A stretch of DNA of 64,000 bases from [Mycobacterium] vasticus (GCF_020181595.1 NZ_CP084028.1:1859644-1923643); one strand, 5' to 3'. Numbered from the stretch's first letter, positions 10,222-21,702 are shown. Numbers and translations are program-made. Notes: generated from the sequence alone by a model not told the origin.

Positions 10222-11349
10222 ATGGCTGACGGGTCCAGTGTCGGTGCTCGCGCCAAAGCTGCTGCGAGCTCCTTGAGGGTGCTGATCGCCCCGGACTGCT
10301 TCGGCGAGACCCTGACTGCGGTGCAGGCCGCCGCCGCCATCTCGACCGGCTGGCATCGCAGTCGGCCACACGACCGGTTGATGATCGCGCCGCAGTCCGA
10401 CGGCGGTCCGGGTTTCGTCTCGGTGCTGGCCGAACAACTGGGCGAGGTGCGGCATGCGCGGGTCAGCGGACCGTTGGAGGGGTATGTCGACGCCGAGTGG
10501 GTGTGGGACGCCGCATCGCACACTGCCTACCTGGAATGCGCCCAGGCCTGCGGGGTGGCGCTGCTCGGCGGGCCGCCCTCGCCGCAGACCGCGCTCGCGG
10601 CGCACAGCACCGGTGTCGGGCAGCTGATCGACACCGCGCTGGCGACCGGGGCGCAGCGGGTCGTGGTGGGACTGGGCGGCAGCGCCTGTACCGACGGCGG
10701 CAGGGGCATGGTCGAGGCCTTGGGCGGCCTGGCAGCCGGGCGGTCCCGGTTGGCCGTCGTCGAACTGATCGCCGCCTGCGACGTAGAACACCCGCTGCTG
10801 GGTCCATGGGGCGCGGCACGCGTGTTCGGGCCGCAGAAGGGCGCCGACGAGGCCACCGTCGCGGTACTGGAAAGCCGGCTGACGGCGTGGGCCACCGACT
10901 TGGACGCCACCGCCGGCTGGCCGGTCAGTTCCGCATCGGGGGCGGGCGCGGCCGGTGGCATCGGTGCGGCCCTGCTGGCGCTGGGCGGCACGATCGAATC
11001 AGGGGCGCAGATCGTGGCCGCTCACACCGGGCTCGCCGACGCCCTGGCCGAAGCGGACCTGCTGGTCACGGGGGAAGGCCGTATCGACGAACAATCGCTG
11101 CACGGCAAGGTCATCGGTTCGCTGGCCGAGGCGGCACGGCGACGCGAGCGGGAGCTGCCGGTACTGGTGCTAGCCGGCCAGGTCGGCCTGGACGAACCCG
11201 CACTGCTGTCGGCCGGGATCGCGGTCGCCCGTGCCATGGCCGACTACGCCGGCTCGGTGCGATTGGCCCTGGTCGACGCGGCCAACCAACTCATCGGCTT
11301 GGCCACTGTGACCTCGGCGCAGATCGGCACCCGGCCGGCCGATCCGTAA
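10222..11349 (+). CDS. Glycerate 2-kinase family protein, Rv2205c-like
   Basis: Predicted cytosolic kinase of 375 aa related to GarK/GlxK, which phosphorylate D-glycerate to 2-phosphoglycerate. Family features are [19 protein letters not shown] at the N-terminus, the central [11 protein letters not shown] and the C-terminal [15 protein letters not shown]. No glyoxylate pathway gene is adjacent, so the true substrate is not shown by context. The ATG at 10222 is chosen because the family alignment begins just after it and a -10 box sits immediately upstream. Any longer reading overlaps the divergent membrane-protein gene. Confidence 0.85.
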   Translation: MADGSSVGARAKAAASSLRVLIAPDCFGETLTAVQAAAAISTGWHRSRPHDRLMIAPQSDGGPGFVSVLAEQLGEVRHARVSGPLEGYVDAEWVWDAASHTAYLECAQACGVALLGGPPSPQTALAAHSTGVGQLIDTALATGAQRVVVGLGGSACTDGGRGMVEALGGLAAGRSRLAVVELIAACDVEHPLLGPWGAARVFGPQKGADEATVAVLESRLTAWATDLDATAGWPVSSASGAGAAGGIGAALLALGGTIESGAQIVAAHTGLADALAEADLLVTGEGRIDEQSLHGKVIGSLAEAARRRERELPVLVLAGQVGLDEPALLSAGIAVARAMADYAGSVRLALVDAANQLIGLATVTSAQIGTRPADP

Positions 11350-11385
11350 CGTCGCGCGGATCGGTGGGCAATCGTCGGCGCAGGG

Positions 11386-11391
11386 TATCGT
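11386..11391 (+). promoter_or_regulatory. Candidate -10 box upstream of the A-type Fe-S protein gene
   Basis: TATCGT would place the transcript start about 70-75 bases before the ATG at 11472, leaving a leader that contains the AGGGAG ribosome binding site. Inferred from position only. Confidence 0.35.
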
Positions 11392-11471
11392 TGTTGCGGT
11401 GGGCCCAACGTCCGAGGGCCGTCTGTGTCGCGGAATGCCCACCCCGTGATCAACCGCAATAGGGAGACGCA

Positions 11472-11831
11472 ATGACTGTTCAGGATCAGTCGACCACCGA
11501 GGCCGACAGTGGCGTTATCTTGACCGACGAAGCCGCAGCCAAAGTGAAGTCGCTGCTGCAACAAGAAGGCCGTGACGACCTGACCCTGCGCATCTCGGTT
11601 CAACCCGGGGGCTGCGCCGGCCTGCGCTACAACCTGTTCTTCGACGACCGCTCCCTTGACGGGGACGTGATCACCGAGTTCAACGGTGTGAAGCTGGCCG
11701 TCGACCGGATGAGCGCGCCGTATCTGCAGGGTGCCGAGATCGGCTACGCCGACCAGATCGACAAGCAGGGCTTCACCATCGAGAACCCCAACGCAGGCGG
11801 CTCCTGCTCGTGCGGCGACTCGTTCAACTGA
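11472..11831 (+). CDS. erpA: A-type iron-sulfur cluster carrier, HesB/IscA/ErpA family
   Basis: 119-aa carrier that passes Fe-S clusters to apoproteins. The three conserved cysteines are Cys48 in PGGCAGL and Cys112 and Cys114 in the C-terminal CSCGDSFN. The family length is typical. The ATG is preceded by AGGGAG at a normal distance. It is the homologue of Rv2204c. It stands alone between the glycerate kinase-like gene and adoK. An Rv2203 homologue, which I recall next to it in M. tuberculosis, is missing here. The gene symbol is by family and not by experiment. Confidence 0.9.
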   Translation: MTVQDQSTTEADSGVILTDEAAAKVKSLLQQEGRDDLTLRISVQPGGCAGLRYNLFFDDRSLDGDVITEFNGVKLAVDRMSAPYLQGAEIGYADQIDKQGFTIENPNAGGSCSCGDSFN

Positions 11832-11890
11832 GCGACTGACACCGCCTGCCGCCGTCCCCGACGGCAGGCGGCGGTCACCGGGCCGCTACC

Positions 11891-11902
11891 GTGGGTACCC
11901 AC
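11891..11902. promoter_or_regulatory. 12-bp perfect palindrome upstream of adoK
   Basis: GTGGGTACCCAC is self-complementary. It overlaps the end of a possible -10 box (TACCGT, 11887-11892) and lies 38-50 bases before the adoK start. It could be an operator at the transcription start, though a palindrome of this size may occur by chance. Confidence 0.35.
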
Positions 11903-11919
11903 ATTCAGGTCCGCGTTGA

Positions 11920-12915
<996 letters not shown>

Positions 12916-12925
12916 CACTTACTCC

Positions 12926-12989
12926 CCGCGAGCGCGCGCAAGCGTCCGGTATTTCCCCAGGTGGGAGCGAACGTTAGTGCACGCTCGGC
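12926..12989. repeat. Degenerate inverted repeat between adoK and asnB
   Basis: A left arm beginning CCGCGAGCGCGC and a right arm containing GTGCACGCTCGGCGG pair imperfectly. The sequence resembles the better preserved palindrome between aroG and pknL at 39863-39923. Both lie between convergent genes, so they may end transcription in both directions. Confidence 0.4.
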
Positions 12990-13006
12990 GGAAGGGGGAC
13001 GGGCGG

Positions 13007-14956
13007 TTAAATCTCCACCGGGTAGACCGGCTCGCTGATCAGCGGCACCACCGAGTGCTCGACGAAGATCGCGTGCCACAGCATGAGCATCAGCACCGTC
13101 CACAGGCGACGACTGTGGTCGGCGACGCCGGTGCGGTGCTCGTCGAGCATCGAGCGCACCGCGGCGACATCGACCAGGTGACCCGCGCCGGTGGCGTCCA
13201 CCGTGGCGTATGCCCACTCCAGCAGCGGCCCCTCACGCAGCCAGTGCCGCAGCGGAACCGGGAACCCGAGCTTGGGCCGGTGCAGCACATGCGCGGGGAT
13301 GATCGGCTCCAGCGCCCGCCGCAACGCGTATTTGGTGGTGGTGCGGGTGATCTTGGCCGACACCGGCAGCCGCGAGGCCACCTTGAACACCTCCGGGTCC
13401 AGGAACGGCACCCGCAGCTCCAGCGAATTGGCCATCGTCATCTTGTCCGCCTTGACCAGGATGTCGCCGCGCAGCCAGGTGAACAGGTCGATGTGCTGCA
13501 TCCGGGCCACCGGATCCCAGCCCGCCGATTCGGCGTACAGCGGCGCGGTGACGTCGGTGTGGGTCCATTGGGGCGAGAAGCCGGGCAGCACGGCCCGCAA
13601 CTGCTCGTCGGAGAAGCTGCGCGCGTTGCCGTAGTAGCGCTCCTGCAGGGTCAGCGAGCCGCGATGCAGCAGGCTCTTGCCGCGCATGCCCTCGGGCAGC
13701 AGCCGCGATACCCTGCCCGCCGACCGGCGGATCGGCCCGGGCAGGTAGTCGAACGGCCGCAGTGACAGCGGCTCGCGGTAGATGGTGTAGCCGCCGAACA
13801 ACTCGTCGGCGCCCTCGCCGCTCAACACCACCTTGACGTGCTTGCGGGCTTCGCGGGCGATGAAGAACAGTGGGACCAATGCCGGGTCGGCGACCGGCTC
13901 GTCGAGGTACCAGACGATCTCGGGCAGCGCGGCGACGAATTCATCGGGGGAGACCACCTTGGTCACATGCCGGGCACCGATCGCCTCGGCCGACGCCGCC
14001 GCCACGTCGATCTCTGAGAAGCCCTCCCGCTCGAACCCGGTGGTGAAGGTGATCAGCTTCGGGTTGTGGCGCATCGCCAGCGCGGCGATAGCGGTGGAGT
14101 CGATCCCGCCGGACAGGAACGCGCCGACGGTGACGTCGGCCCGCATGTGCTTGGCCACCGAGTCCTCCAGCACCGCGGTGATCTCGTCGTAGCGGGCCTG
14201 CTCGGTGTCGCGGGTGATCGGGACCGCGTCGAATCGCGGGGTGAAGTAGCGGGTGACGGCCGGGGCGCCGCCGGGACGGATCCGGGCGTAGCAGCCCGAT
14301 TCCAGCCGACGGATGCCGCGGTGCAGGGTCTCGGGCTCCGGCACGTACTGCAGCACCGTGTAGTGCTGGACGGCACGCTCGTCGATCCCGGTGTCGAAGC
14401 CGACCATCTCGGCCAGGTCCAGCAGGCACTTCTTCTCGCTGCCCACCACCGTGCCGCCCGGTCCGGTCGCCATGAACAGCGGCTTGATGCCGAACGGATC
14501 CCGGGCGCAGAACATCTCGCCGGCCACGTTGTCCCAGATCGCGAAGGCGAACATGCCCCGCAGTCGGGTCAGCACCCCGGTGCCCCAGTAGTGGTAGCCG
14601 GCGACGATCGCCTCACCGTCGCCGTCGGTGGCGAACACCGCGCCATGCTGTGCGGCGAGCTCCTCGCGCAACTCCAGGTAGTTGTAGATCTCGCCGTTGA
14701 ACACCAGCTCGTAGCGGGCCGGCGCATCCGGCGGCCCCCACTGCATGGGCTGGTGGGAGTGGGCGATGTCGATGAACGACAGCCGGTTGAAGCCGAACAC
14801 GACCTGCTCGCCGGCCCAACTCTCGCCGGGTTCGTCGGGGCCGCGGTGCCGCATCAGGCGAGTCGCCTGAGCAATCGCGTCAGCCGCGTCGGCACGGTTC
14901 GAGTCCGGGTTGGCGGTGCCGGCCGGGGCACGCACGTAGGCCAGCAGTCCACACAT
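13007..14956 (-). CDS. asnB: Asparagine synthetase (glutamine-hydrolysing)
   Basis: Converts aspartate to asparagine using ATP and ammonia from glutamine. The 649-aa protein starts MCGLLAY, so the class II glutaminase nucleophile Cys2 is present and the ATG at 14956 is fixed. The N-terminal glutaminase domain covers about 1-250. The synthetase domain follows with the PP-loop SGGIDSTAIAAL and the downstream GEGADELFGGY. It is the Rv2201 homologue. It is divergent from ctaC and convergent with adoK. No Shine-Dalgarno sequence precedes the ATG. Confidence 0.94.
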   Translation of the reverse strand: MCGLLAYVRAPAGTANPDSNRADAADAIAQATRLMRHRGPDEPGESWAGEQVVFGFNRLSFIDIAHSHQPMQWGPPDAPARYELVFNGEIYNYLELREELAAQHGAVFATDGDGEAIVAGYHYWGTGVLTRLRGMFAFAIWDNVAGEMFCARDPFGIKPLFMATGPGGTVVGSEKKCLLDLAEMVGFDTGIDERAVQHYTVLQYVPEPETLHRGIRRLESGCYARIRPGGAPAVTRYFTPRFDAVPITRDTEQARYDEITAVLEDSVAKHMRADVTVGAFLSGGIDSTAIAALAMRHNPKLITFTTGFEREGFSEIDVAAASAEAIGARHVTKVVSPDEFVAALPEIVWYLDEPVADPALVPLFFIAREARKHVKVVLSGEGADELFGGYTIYREPLSLRPFDYLPGPIRRSAGRVSRLLPEGMRGKSLLHRGSLTLQERYYGNARSFSDEQLRAVLPGFSPQWTHTDVTAPLYAESAGWDPVARMQHIDLFTWLRGDILVKADKMTMANSLELRVPFLDPEVFKVASRLPVSAKITRTTTKYALRRALEPIIPAHVLHRPKLGFPVPLRHWLREGPLLEWAYATVDATGAGHLVDVAAVRSMLDEHRTGVADHSRRLWTVLMLMLWHAIFVEHSVVPLISEPVYPVEI

Positions 14957-14964
14957 CGGGTCTC

Positions 14965-14970
14965 AGTATG
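14965..14970 (-). promoter_or_regulatory. Candidate -10 box of asnB, leaderless type
   Basis: On the minus strand CATACT lies 8 bases before the asnB ATG with no ribosome binding site between. A leaderless message is inferred. Confidence 0.5.
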
Positions 14971-15029
14971 CCGCACCGGCCAACGGGCAGGTACATCGAA
15001 CCAACGTGATCCGGGTGGTCTACGCTGCG

Positions 15030-15035
15030 TAGTAT
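15030..15035 (+). promoter_or_regulatory. Candidate -10 box of ctaC
   Basis: TAGTAT lies 54 bases before the ctaC GTG, giving a leader of roughly 45 bases with a strong GAGGAGG site. A small inverted repeat (CTACG, CGTAG) overlaps its upstream edge. Inferred only. Confidence 0.35.
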
Positions 15036-15089
15036 TCGACTGCTCCGCCGGGTCAGTCGGCCCGTTCTGTGACTCGAGGAGGCACCAAC

Positions 15090-16142
15090 GTGACACGTCG
15101 CGGGCAGGGCGTTGCGCTCAGCCGTCTGCTTCGACCGCTGGCGGGAGCCGGCGTGCTGGGGCTGCTGGCGGTGACGCTCAGCGGCTGCAGCTTCGACTGG
15201 ACCGACGTGGTCGGTTTCGGCTGGCCCAAGGGCATCACGCCGGAGGCCGAGGCCAACTACCAGCTGTGGATCGGCATGGTGATCGCGTCGGTGATCATCG
15301 GCGGTCTCGTCTGGGGAATGATCTTCTGGTCGATGGTCTTTCACCGCAAGAAGGCCACCGATACCGAACTGCCGCGCCAGTTCGGCTACAACATGCCGCT
15401 GGAACTGGGGCTGACTGTCGTCCCGTTCCTGGCCGTGGCGATCATCTTCTACTTCACCGTGGTGGTGCAGGAGAAGATGCTGCACCAGGAGAGCAACCCC
15501 GAGGTGGTCGTCGACGTCACCGCGTTCCAGTGGAACTGGAAGTTCGGCTACCAGAAGGTCGACTTCCACGACGGCACACTGCGCGGCTACGACGGCTCGG
15601 ACCCGGCCCGCAAGGCCGACATGGTCTCCAAGCCCGAGGGCGTCGACGAGCACGGCAACGAGCGGGTCGGAGCGATCCGCGGCCTGAACCCCGACGACCG
15701 GACCTACCTGAACTTCGACAAGATCGAGACGCTGGGCACCACCAGCGAGGTCCCGATTCTGGTGCTGCCCACCGGCAAGCGCATCGAGTTCGTGTTGAAC
15801 TCCGCCGACGTCATCCACGCGTTCTGGGTGCCGGACTTCCTGTTCAAGCGTGACGTCATCGCCTGGCCCGAGCGCAACAACCAGGTGAACACCTTCCAGG
15901 TCGAGAAGATCAACTCCGAAGGCGCGTTCGTCGGTCACTGCGCCGAGATGTGCGGCACCTACCACGCCATGATGAACTTCGAGGTCCGGGCGGTCTCGCC
16001 TGCCGAGTTCAAGCTCTACCTCGACGAGCGCAAGGCGGGCAAGACCAACGCTGAGGCGCTGGAGGCTATCGGGCAGGCGCCGCTGGCCACCACGACCCGT
16101 CCGTTCGACAGCCGCCGCGGCCTCCAAGTCAGCGACAAGTAG
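15090..16142 (+). CDS. ctaC: Cytochrome c oxidase subunit II (aa3 type)
   Basis: CuA-bearing subunit of the terminal oxidase that takes electrons from the bcc complex. Residues 1-33 form a lipoprotein signal with lipobox LSGC (Cys33). Two membrane helices follow (about 50-75 and 95-120), then the periplasmic cupredoxin domain. CuA ligands are seen in [11 protein letters not shown] and [10 protein letters not shown]. The protein is 350 aa. The GTG at 15090 is chosen because GAGGAGG sits at ideal distance and the signal peptide starts there. ctaF follows after 12 bases. Subunits III (ctaE) and the bcc genes are in the operon read from the other side of this region. Confidence 0.96.
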   Translation: MTRRGQGVALSRLLRPLAGAGVLGLLAVTLSGCSFDWTDVVGFGWPKGITPEAEANYQLWIGMVIASVIIGGLVWGMIFWSMVFHRKKATDTELPRQFGYNMPLELGLTVVPFLAVAIIFYFTVVVQEKMLHQESNPEVVVDVTAFQWNWKFGYQKVDFHDGTLRGYDGSDPARKADMVSKPEGVDEHGNERVGAIRGLNPDDRTYLNFDKIETLGTTSEVPILVLPTGKRIEFVLNSADVIHAFWVPDFLFKRDVIAWPERNNQVNTFQVEKINSEGAFVGHCAEMCGTYHAMMNFEVRAVSPAEFKLYLDERKAGKTNAEALEAIGQAPLATTTRPFDSRRGLQVSDK

Positions 16143-16154
16143 GGACCGACCTCC

Positions 16155-16574
16155 ATGCGCATCGAATCCAGGCTGTTCGAATTCGTGGCCACCTTCTTCG
16201 TGGTGGTCGGAATCATCTACGCGGCGTTGACCGCGAAGTTCGCCACCGGCGGCGTCGAGTGGGCCGGCACCACCGCACTGTTCCTGACCGGGCTGATGGC
16301 CATGATCGTGGCCACCTTCTTCCGGTTCGTCGCACGCCGGCTGGACACCCGCCCGGAAGACTACGAGGCGGCCGAGATCAGTGACGGCGCAGGGGAACTC
16401 GGCTTCTTCAGTCCGCACAGCTGGTGGCCGATCCTGATCGCGCTCTCGGGCTCGGTGGCCGCCGTCGGGATCGCGCTGTGGCTGCCGTGGCTGATCGGGG
16501 CCGGGGTGGTGTTCATTCTTTCGAGCGTGGCCGGTCTGGTCTTCGAGTACTACATCGGACCCGAAAAGCACTGA
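16155..16574 (+). CDS. ctaF: Cytochrome c oxidase subunit IV, actinobacterial type
   Basis: Small membrane subunit of the aa3 oxidase, 139 aa. Hydrophobic stretches lie near residues 8-28, 36-56 and 90-132, the last as a helical pair. The family sequence IESRLFEF at the start and [10 protein letters not shown] at the end is intact. It lies 12 bases after ctaC and is presumably co-transcribed with it. It is the Rv2199c homologue. The ATG start gives the normal family length. Confidence 0.93.
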   Translation: MRIESRLFEFVATFFVVVGIIYAALTAKFATGGVEWAGTTALFLTGLMAMIVATFFRFVARRLDTRPEDYEAAEISDGAGELGFFSPHSWWPILIALSGSVAAVGIALWLPWLIGAGVVFILSSVAGLVFEYYIGPEKH

Positions 16575-16715
16575 CCCCGGTCCGCATGCGCCGCCGTGTC
16601 AACCGAAGTGGGTAGGGTTGCCGGTGCACAATGACCCGAAGCGGTCGCGACGCCGACCGTGCCAGGTCACATCGTGGCGCGTGTGGGCGCCGCGGTTGAA
16701 AGAGGATAGGCGGGA

Positions 16716-17618
16716 ATGAGCGGGCCGAATCCCCCGGAACCGGGCTCTGGAGAAGAGGACCCCGGAGTCGGTCAGTCGGCTCCGGAACCCACCTCGGAAC
16801 CGGCCGGTGACAGCGTGGCAGGGATCGATGAGGCCATCGCCGCCGATCCCGGCCCGGCTCCCGACAACACCGCCTACTCGCAGGCTTATTCGGCGCCCGA
16901 GTCGGAGCAGTTCCTCAGCGGTCCTTACGTGCCGGTCGATCCCCGGCTCTACGACTACGACAGCTACGACGCGCACGACGACTCCGATCTGCACGCCCAG
17001 GCGCCGCGCTGGCCGTGGGTCGTCGGTGTCGCGGTGATCGTCGCCGCGGTCACGCTGGTGGCGACTGTGGGATATTTGGTTGCCAGCCGTACTACCGACC
17101 TTCATGACCAGAGCGCAGACGTCACCACGAGTTCCAGGGACCTGATGCCGCCGGTCCAGGACGAGATCACCAGAACCAGCACGACCACCCAACCGCCGCC
17201 CCCGCCGTCGTCGACGACCTCCGAGGAGCCACCACCGCCGGTGGAGACCTCGACTACCACTGAGGAGCCGCCGCCACCGGTGGAGGCGCCGGCCCCAGAA
17301 CCATCCAACACGACATCGGAGCCTCCAACGACCACCCAGGCCAAGCCCTTGCAGGTGACCTACTCGGTGACCGGAACCAAGGCGCCGTTCGACCAGATCA
17401 CGATCACCTACGTCGACGCCTCCGGGCAGCGGCGGACCCTGCGTAACGCCTACATCCCCTGGTCGGTGACGGTGACACCGATCTCGCTGTCGGAGGTCGG
17501 CTCGGTGGAAGCGACCAGCATGTTGCGGCTGAGCAAGCTGAACTGTTCGATCACAAGGAGCGACGGTACGGTGCTCTCATCGAACACCAACGACGCACCA
17601 GCAGCGAGCTGCGGATGA
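16716..17618 (+). CDS. mmpS3: MmpS3-type membrane protein
   Basis: 300-aa protein with an acidic, disordered N-terminal cytoplasmic part (1-97), one membrane helix at about 100-122, a Pro/Thr/Glu-rich linker (repeats of EEPPPPVE, about 150-200) and a C-terminal MmpS-like beta domain ([22 protein letters not shown]). MmpS3 is much longer than other MmpS proteins and is not paired with an MmpL gene; none is present here either. Its role is not established from sequence. An AGGATAGG site precedes the ATG. The stop overlaps the next start (ATGA). Confidence 0.92.
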   Translation: MSGPNPPEPGSGEEDPGVGQSAPEPTSEPAGDSVAGIDEAIAADPGPAPDNTAYSQAYSAPESEQFLSGPYVPVDPRLYDYDSYDAHDDSDLHAQAPRWPWVVGVAVIVAAVTLVATVGYLVASRTTDLHDQSADVTTSSRDLMPPVQDEITRTSTTTQPPPPPSSTTSEEPPPPVETSTTTEEPPPPVEAPAPEPSNTTSEPPTTTQAKPLQVTYSVTGTKAPFDQITITYVDASGQRRTLRNAYIPWSVTVTPISLSEVGSVEATSMLRLSKLNCSITRSDGTVLSSNTNDAPAASCG

Positions 17619-18247
17619 TGGCCCGAGGCACGGCGGACCGCTTCGTCCGGCCCGGGTACACCCCGGAGCTGGTGGACCGGATCCTGGTCGGGGTGTGCGC
17701 CGCGATCTGGCTGGCACTGCTGGGCATGGGCGTGGCGGCGACGGTGGCGCTGGCGGACCTGGGACGCGGCTTTCACGAACCGGCCGAGAAGTCACACACC
17801 GGGTTGCTCTACGTCGTCATCGGCGTCTCGGCGCTGGTGATCCTGGCCGCCATCCCGGTGCTGCTGCGCGCCCGAGCGGCCGAGGCGGCGCGACCGGCGA
17901 CGGACTTCGGTGCGCACGGCGCCCCGCCGGCGCGGCGGAGCGGACCGCTGCCACAGCGCGGGTTCGACGCTCCTGGCCGCAGGGCGGCCACCGAGCGTGC
18001 GGCGCTGCCCAATCAGGCCCAGGTGGATCGGGTGCTGCTGCGGGGCATCACGGTGCTGGCCGGGGCCCTCGGCAGTGCGCTGACCATGGTTGCGCTGGCC
18101 ACCTACCTGATGGCGATGGGCAAGGACACCGGGTCCTGGGTGAGCTACGGGGTGGCCGGCGCCATCACCGTGGCCATGCCCGTGATCCCGTGGCTGTACC
18201 TGCGCAGGCTCGGCGAGGTGTTGGTCTTGCCGTCCCGTTTCGGCTGA
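17615..18247 (+). CDS. DUF2561-type membrane protein, Rv2197c-like
   Basis: 210-aa protein of unknown function with four predicted membrane helices in two pairs (about 25-48 and 66-86; 142-166 and 175-197), separated by an Ala/Arg/Pro-rich loop. Its start overlaps the mmpS3 stop by four bases, so both are translated together. The same gene order ctaC-ctaF-mmpS3-this gene is known from M. tuberculosis. A link to the respiratory chain or to MmpS3 is only suggested by position. Confidence 0.82.
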   Translation: MMARGTADRFVRPGYTPELVDRILVGVCAAIWLALLGMGVAATVALADLGRGFHEPAEKSHTGLLYVVIGVSALVILAAIPVLLRARAAEAARPATDFGAHGAPPARRSGPLPQRGFDAPGRRAATERAALPNQAQVDRVLLRGITVLAGALGSALTMVALATYLMAMGKDTGSWVSYGVAGAITVAMPVIPWLYLRRLGEVLVLPSRFG

Positions 18248-18253
18248 GCCGCT

Positions 18254-18865
18254 TCAGGGCCACAGGCGCATCGCCGACCAGCCCTCATCGTCGCGTTCGT
18301 AACGAAGTCGGCGGTGCCGGCGCCCCGGGTCGGACTGCCAGAACTCGACCGTGTCGGCCCACACCGCATACGACACCCAATCGGCCGGCACCAGGCCGGG
18401 GGACTGGCCGAGTTCGTGGTGGGCCTTGACCAGTGCCGCATCGACTTCGGCGTCGTCGGCGTAGGGCTGGCTCTGACGCCCGGTGAGCGCCATCGCCCTG
18501 GCGTCTTCGGAGCGTGCCAGGAAGTCATCGGCCGTCAACTGCGGGGGATCGGCCCGTGCGGTGCCCTCAACCCTGATCTGGCGGCCCAGCGAGGGCCAGT
18601 AGAAGGTCAGTGCCACCGCGGGATTGCGCGCCAGCTCAACGCCTTTGCGGCTCAGCGCACTGACGGCGAAGTGCCAACCGTGCGTATCGACATCTTTAAG
18701 TATCAGCACCCGCGCTGACGGACACCTCCCCGACACGGTAGAAACCGTCATCGCATGCGGTTCGGTGACTCCGCTGTCAATGGCGTGCCGCAGCCATCCG
18801 ACGAACAGTTCTACAGGCTCATCGGGTGCTGACGCCGGGTCGAACTCCGGTGCGGCACAAACCAA
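18254..18865 (-). CDS. Pyridoxamine 5'-phosphate oxidase family protein
   Basis: 203-aa FMN-dependent split-barrel protein related to PdxH. The FMN-contact run ARVLILK, then FAVSALSRKGVELARNPAVALTFYWP, and the C-terminal RLWP resemble the PNPOx catalytic and dimer segments, so pyridoxal phosphate synthesis is possible. It lies behind qcrB on the same strand, where my recollection of M. tuberculosis has no such gene. The only in-frame start before the conserved region is TTG at 18865, which falls in the T-rich tail of the qcrB terminator and has no Shine-Dalgarno sequence. The start is therefore uncertain. It is convergent with the preceding plus-strand gene, with six bases between the stops. 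Confidence 0.75.
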   Translation of the reverse strand: MVCAAPEFDPASAPDEPVELFVGWLRHAIDSGVTEPHAMTVSTVSGRCPSARVLILKDVDTHGWHFAVSALSRKGVELARNPAVALTFYWPSLGRQIRVEGTARADPPQLTADDFLARSEDARAMALTGRQSQPYADDAEVDAALVKAHHELGQSPGLVPADWVSYAVWADTVEFWQSDPGRRHRRLRYERDDEGWSAMRLWP

Positions 18866-18868
18866 AAC

Positions 18869-18902
18869 GGGCAGCCCGCGCAGTTGTGTGCGCAGGCTGC
18901 CC
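18869..18902 (-). terminator. Intrinsic terminator of the ctaE-qcrCAB operon
   Basis: Two 14-base arms (GGGCAGCCCGCGCA and TGCGCAGGCTGCCC) pair with one mismatch around a six-base loop. Read on the minus strand, the stem is followed by GTTTTGGTTTG. It begins 16 bases after the qcrB stop. Confidence 0.8.
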
Positions 18903-18917
18903 GATGGTTCGGAACTG

Positions 18918-20543
18918 CTAGTGGTGGCCGTTGGTGTCGCCGACCTGGTGCTCGGCCAGCGCGGTCAGCGCGCGCTTCTCGCCGGCGTGTGCCGCCTCGT
19001 TGAGCAACGCGTCCTCGTCCACCGGATCCGCGGTGAGGAAGCTGCCGCTGCCGGGGGCACCGGCCGAGCCGAGCTTGTTCATCTTCTTGGGCAGCGGAGT
19101 TCCCTGGTATTCCAACGGAATCGGGTGGCCGTGGTCGTCGACCGGGCCCAGCGGCTGGTGCAGCTCGATGTAGGCACCGTGCGGCAGCCGCTTGATGATG
19201 CCGGTCTCGATACCGTGCTCGAGCACGTCGCGGTCACTGCGCTGCAACCCGATGCACCAGCGGTAGGTGGCGAAGTAGACCAGCGGCGGCAGCACCACCA
19301 TCCCGATGCGGCCGATCCAGGTGGTGGCGTTCAGCGAGATGTGGAACTTCCACGCGATGATGTCGTTCATCGCCGCCAGGGTCAGCACCATGTAGAAGCT
19401 GATCGCCATGGCGCCGATCGCGGTGCGGACCGGAGCGTCCCGCGGCCGCTGCAGCAGATTGTGGTGGGCGTAGTCCCCGGTGAACTTCTTCTCCAGGAAC
19501 GGGTAGGCCATCAGGCCGATGAAGACCCCGCCCATGATCAGCGCGACACCCACCGGGCCGGGCACGGTGTGACCGAAGAAGTAGAACTCCCATGCCGGCC
19601 ATAGACGGGCCAGACCCTCGGTCCACATCATGTAGAAGTCCGGCTGGCTGCCCGCCGACACCTGCGAGGGCCGATAGGGGCCCAGGTTCCAGATCGCGTT
19701 GATCTGCAGCAGCCCGCCCATGAGGCCGAGGATGCCGAAGATCATGGCGAAGAACGCGCCGGACTTGATCGCGAAGACCGGCAGCACCCGCACACCGACG
19801 ACGTTGCTCTCGGTGCGGCCGGGGCCGGGGAACTGGGTGTGCTTCTGGAACCACACCAGCGCCATGTGCACGCCGATCAGGGCCAGGATGATGCCCGGGA
19901 TCAGCAGGATGTGCAGTGCGTAGAGCCGGGGGATCAGGATGGTGCCCGGGAAGTCGCCGCCGAACAGCGCCCAGTGCAGCCAGGTGCCGATCACCGGCAT
20001 ACCCAGCGTGATCGACGACAGCGCCGCACGCAGGCCGATGCCGGACAGCAGGTCGTCGGGCAGTGAGTAGCCGAAGTAGCCCTCGAACATGGCCAGGATC
20101 AACAGCAGCGAGCCGATGACCCAGTTGGCCTCACGCGGGCGGCGGAACGCGCCGGTGAAGAACACGCGTGCCAGGTGCACCATGATCGACGCCGCGAACA
20201 TCAGGGCCGCCCAGTGGTGGACCTGGCGAATGAAGAGGCCGCCGCGCACCTCGAAGGAGATGTTCAGCGCCGTCTCGTAGGCCCGTGACATCTGCACGCC
20301 GTTGAGCGGCTGGTAGACGCCGTGGTAGATGACCTCGGCCATCGACGGGTCGAAGAACAGGGTCAGGTAGACACCGGTCAGCAGCAGGATGATGAAGCTG
20401 TACAGCGCGATCTCACCGAGCAGGAACGACCAGTGCGTCGGGAAGACCTTGTTGAACTGCCGACGCAGCGCGGCCGCCGGGTGGTAGCGGGTATCGATGT
20501 CGTCTGCTTGACGTCCGAGCAGATCGCCGATTGCAGGGCTCAT
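18918..20543 (-). CDS. qcrB: Cytochrome bc1 complex cytochrome b subunit
   Basis: Menaquinol-oxidising subunit of the bcc complex, 541 aa. It has the eight-helix cytochrome b core with paired haem histidines ([10 protein letters not shown] and the helix with [17 protein letters not shown]) plus the long mycobacterial C-terminal extension. The Qo segment [12 protein letters not shown] contains Thr308, which appears to correspond to Thr313 of M. tuberculosis, the site linked to resistance to imidazopyridine amides. The start overlaps the qcrA stop (ATGA). A strong intrinsic terminator follows the stop. Confidence 0.96.
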   Translation of the reverse strand: MSPAIGDLLGRQADDIDTRYHPAAALRRQFNKVFPTHWSFLLGEIALYSFIILLLTGVYLTLFFDPSMAEVIYHGVYQPLNGVQMSRAYETALNISFEVRGGLFIRQVHHWAALMFAASIMVHLARVFFTGAFRRPREANWVIGSLLLILAMFEGYFGYSLPDDLLSGIGLRAALSSITLGMPVIGTWLHWALFGGDFPGTILIPRLYALHILLIPGIILALIGVHMALVWFQKHTQFPGPGRTESNVVGVRVLPVFAIKSGAFFAMIFGILGLMGGLLQINAIWNLGPYRPSQVSAGSQPDFYMMWTEGLARLWPAWEFYFFGHTVPGPVGVALIMGGVFIGLMAYPFLEKKFTGDYAHHNLLQRPRDAPVRTAIGAMAISFYMVLTLAAMNDIIAWKFHISLNATTWIGRIGMVVLPPLVYFATYRWCIGLQRSDRDVLEHGIETGIIKRLPHGAYIELHQPLGPVDDHGHPIPLEYQGTPLPKKMNKLGSAGAPGSGSFLTADPVDEDALLNEAAHAGEKRALTALAEHQVGDTNGHH

Positions 20544-21702
20544 GAGGTGCGCTCCCAGAAGGCCGGTCCGACAGGTTCGACGAAGTCGCCGTTGGCGACC
20601 AGATGCCCGTTGGCGTCAATGGTGATCGGCAGCTGGGCCAGTGCACGCGCCGCCGGGCCGAAGACCGGCTTGGCGAAGTGCAGGGCGTCGAACTGCGACT
20701 GGTGACACGGGCACAGAATCCGATAGGTCTGCTGCTCGAAAAGCGAAGAGGGGCAACCCAAGTGCGAGCAGATCTTGGTGTAGGCGAAGAAGTCTCCGTA
20801 GTTGAAGCTCTCCTGGCCGGCCCGCTTGACCACCTTGGGCATGTCGTCGGGCCGGATGCGGATCAGCATCACCGGGTTGCGCACGCCCATCATGATCTCG
20901 GTGATGGCTTCGCGTGATTCCTCAGTGGTGCCGTCGCCGTCGGACTCGCGCCACGGGAAGACGGTCTCCATGCCGCCGGCGTCGAGGTCCTGGGGACGCA
21001 TCTTGACGAACGGCGATTCGGAGCTGTGACCGGTGGCCCGGGCCAGGAAGATGGTCTCGCCGTGGTAGCGCGGAGTCCAGCCCGACGTCCACAGTACGGC
21101 CTTCTTGCCTTCTGCGGTGTCCACGACCGGTTTCCACGGATTCTTGATCAGCCCGCCAGCAGCGGCCACCACGGTGCCCAAGCCGAACGCGCCGAACCCG
21201 ATACCCAGGGACGCACCGAGCAGCTTGCGGCGGCCGATCGTCGAGCCCTCAAAGGCATCGGTGAGCTGCGCGGCAACCGTCTTGCGGTCGACCTCGGCCG
21301 AACTGCCGTCGTGGCGCTCCTGGATGGTGATCTCTTCGGGGATGAACTTCTTGACGAACATCACCGCGCCGATACCGATGAAGAGCACCGAGAGCCCGAA
21401 CGTCAGCCCGTAGAGCGGGGTGGCCAGGGAGTAGGCCAACCCGTCGGGGGAGTTGGTGGGCGCGTACTCCCACGGCCAGAACAGGAAGATCAGCAGCAGC
21501 GCGAATCCGAAGCCGCCGGCCGCCAAAAACCAAGCGGCAACCCGACGTTCGGCCCGCTTCTCGGCGCGGGTCTCCTCGGCCGGCCAGCGCGGCTCCTTGA
21601 AGATGGTGTTGACGCCGTCGATGCGGCCACCCAGTTCGAGAAGCTCGCTGGTGCTCATCTCCGCCAGTTCGGCGTCGCTGGGAACGTCTTTGGTGCTGTC
21701 GG

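Noticed and set aside
14880..16571. A 563-codon minus-strand frame opposite ctaC and ctaF
   Set aside because: It is antisense to two clear oxidase genes, His/Arg/Gly-rich and without any domain.
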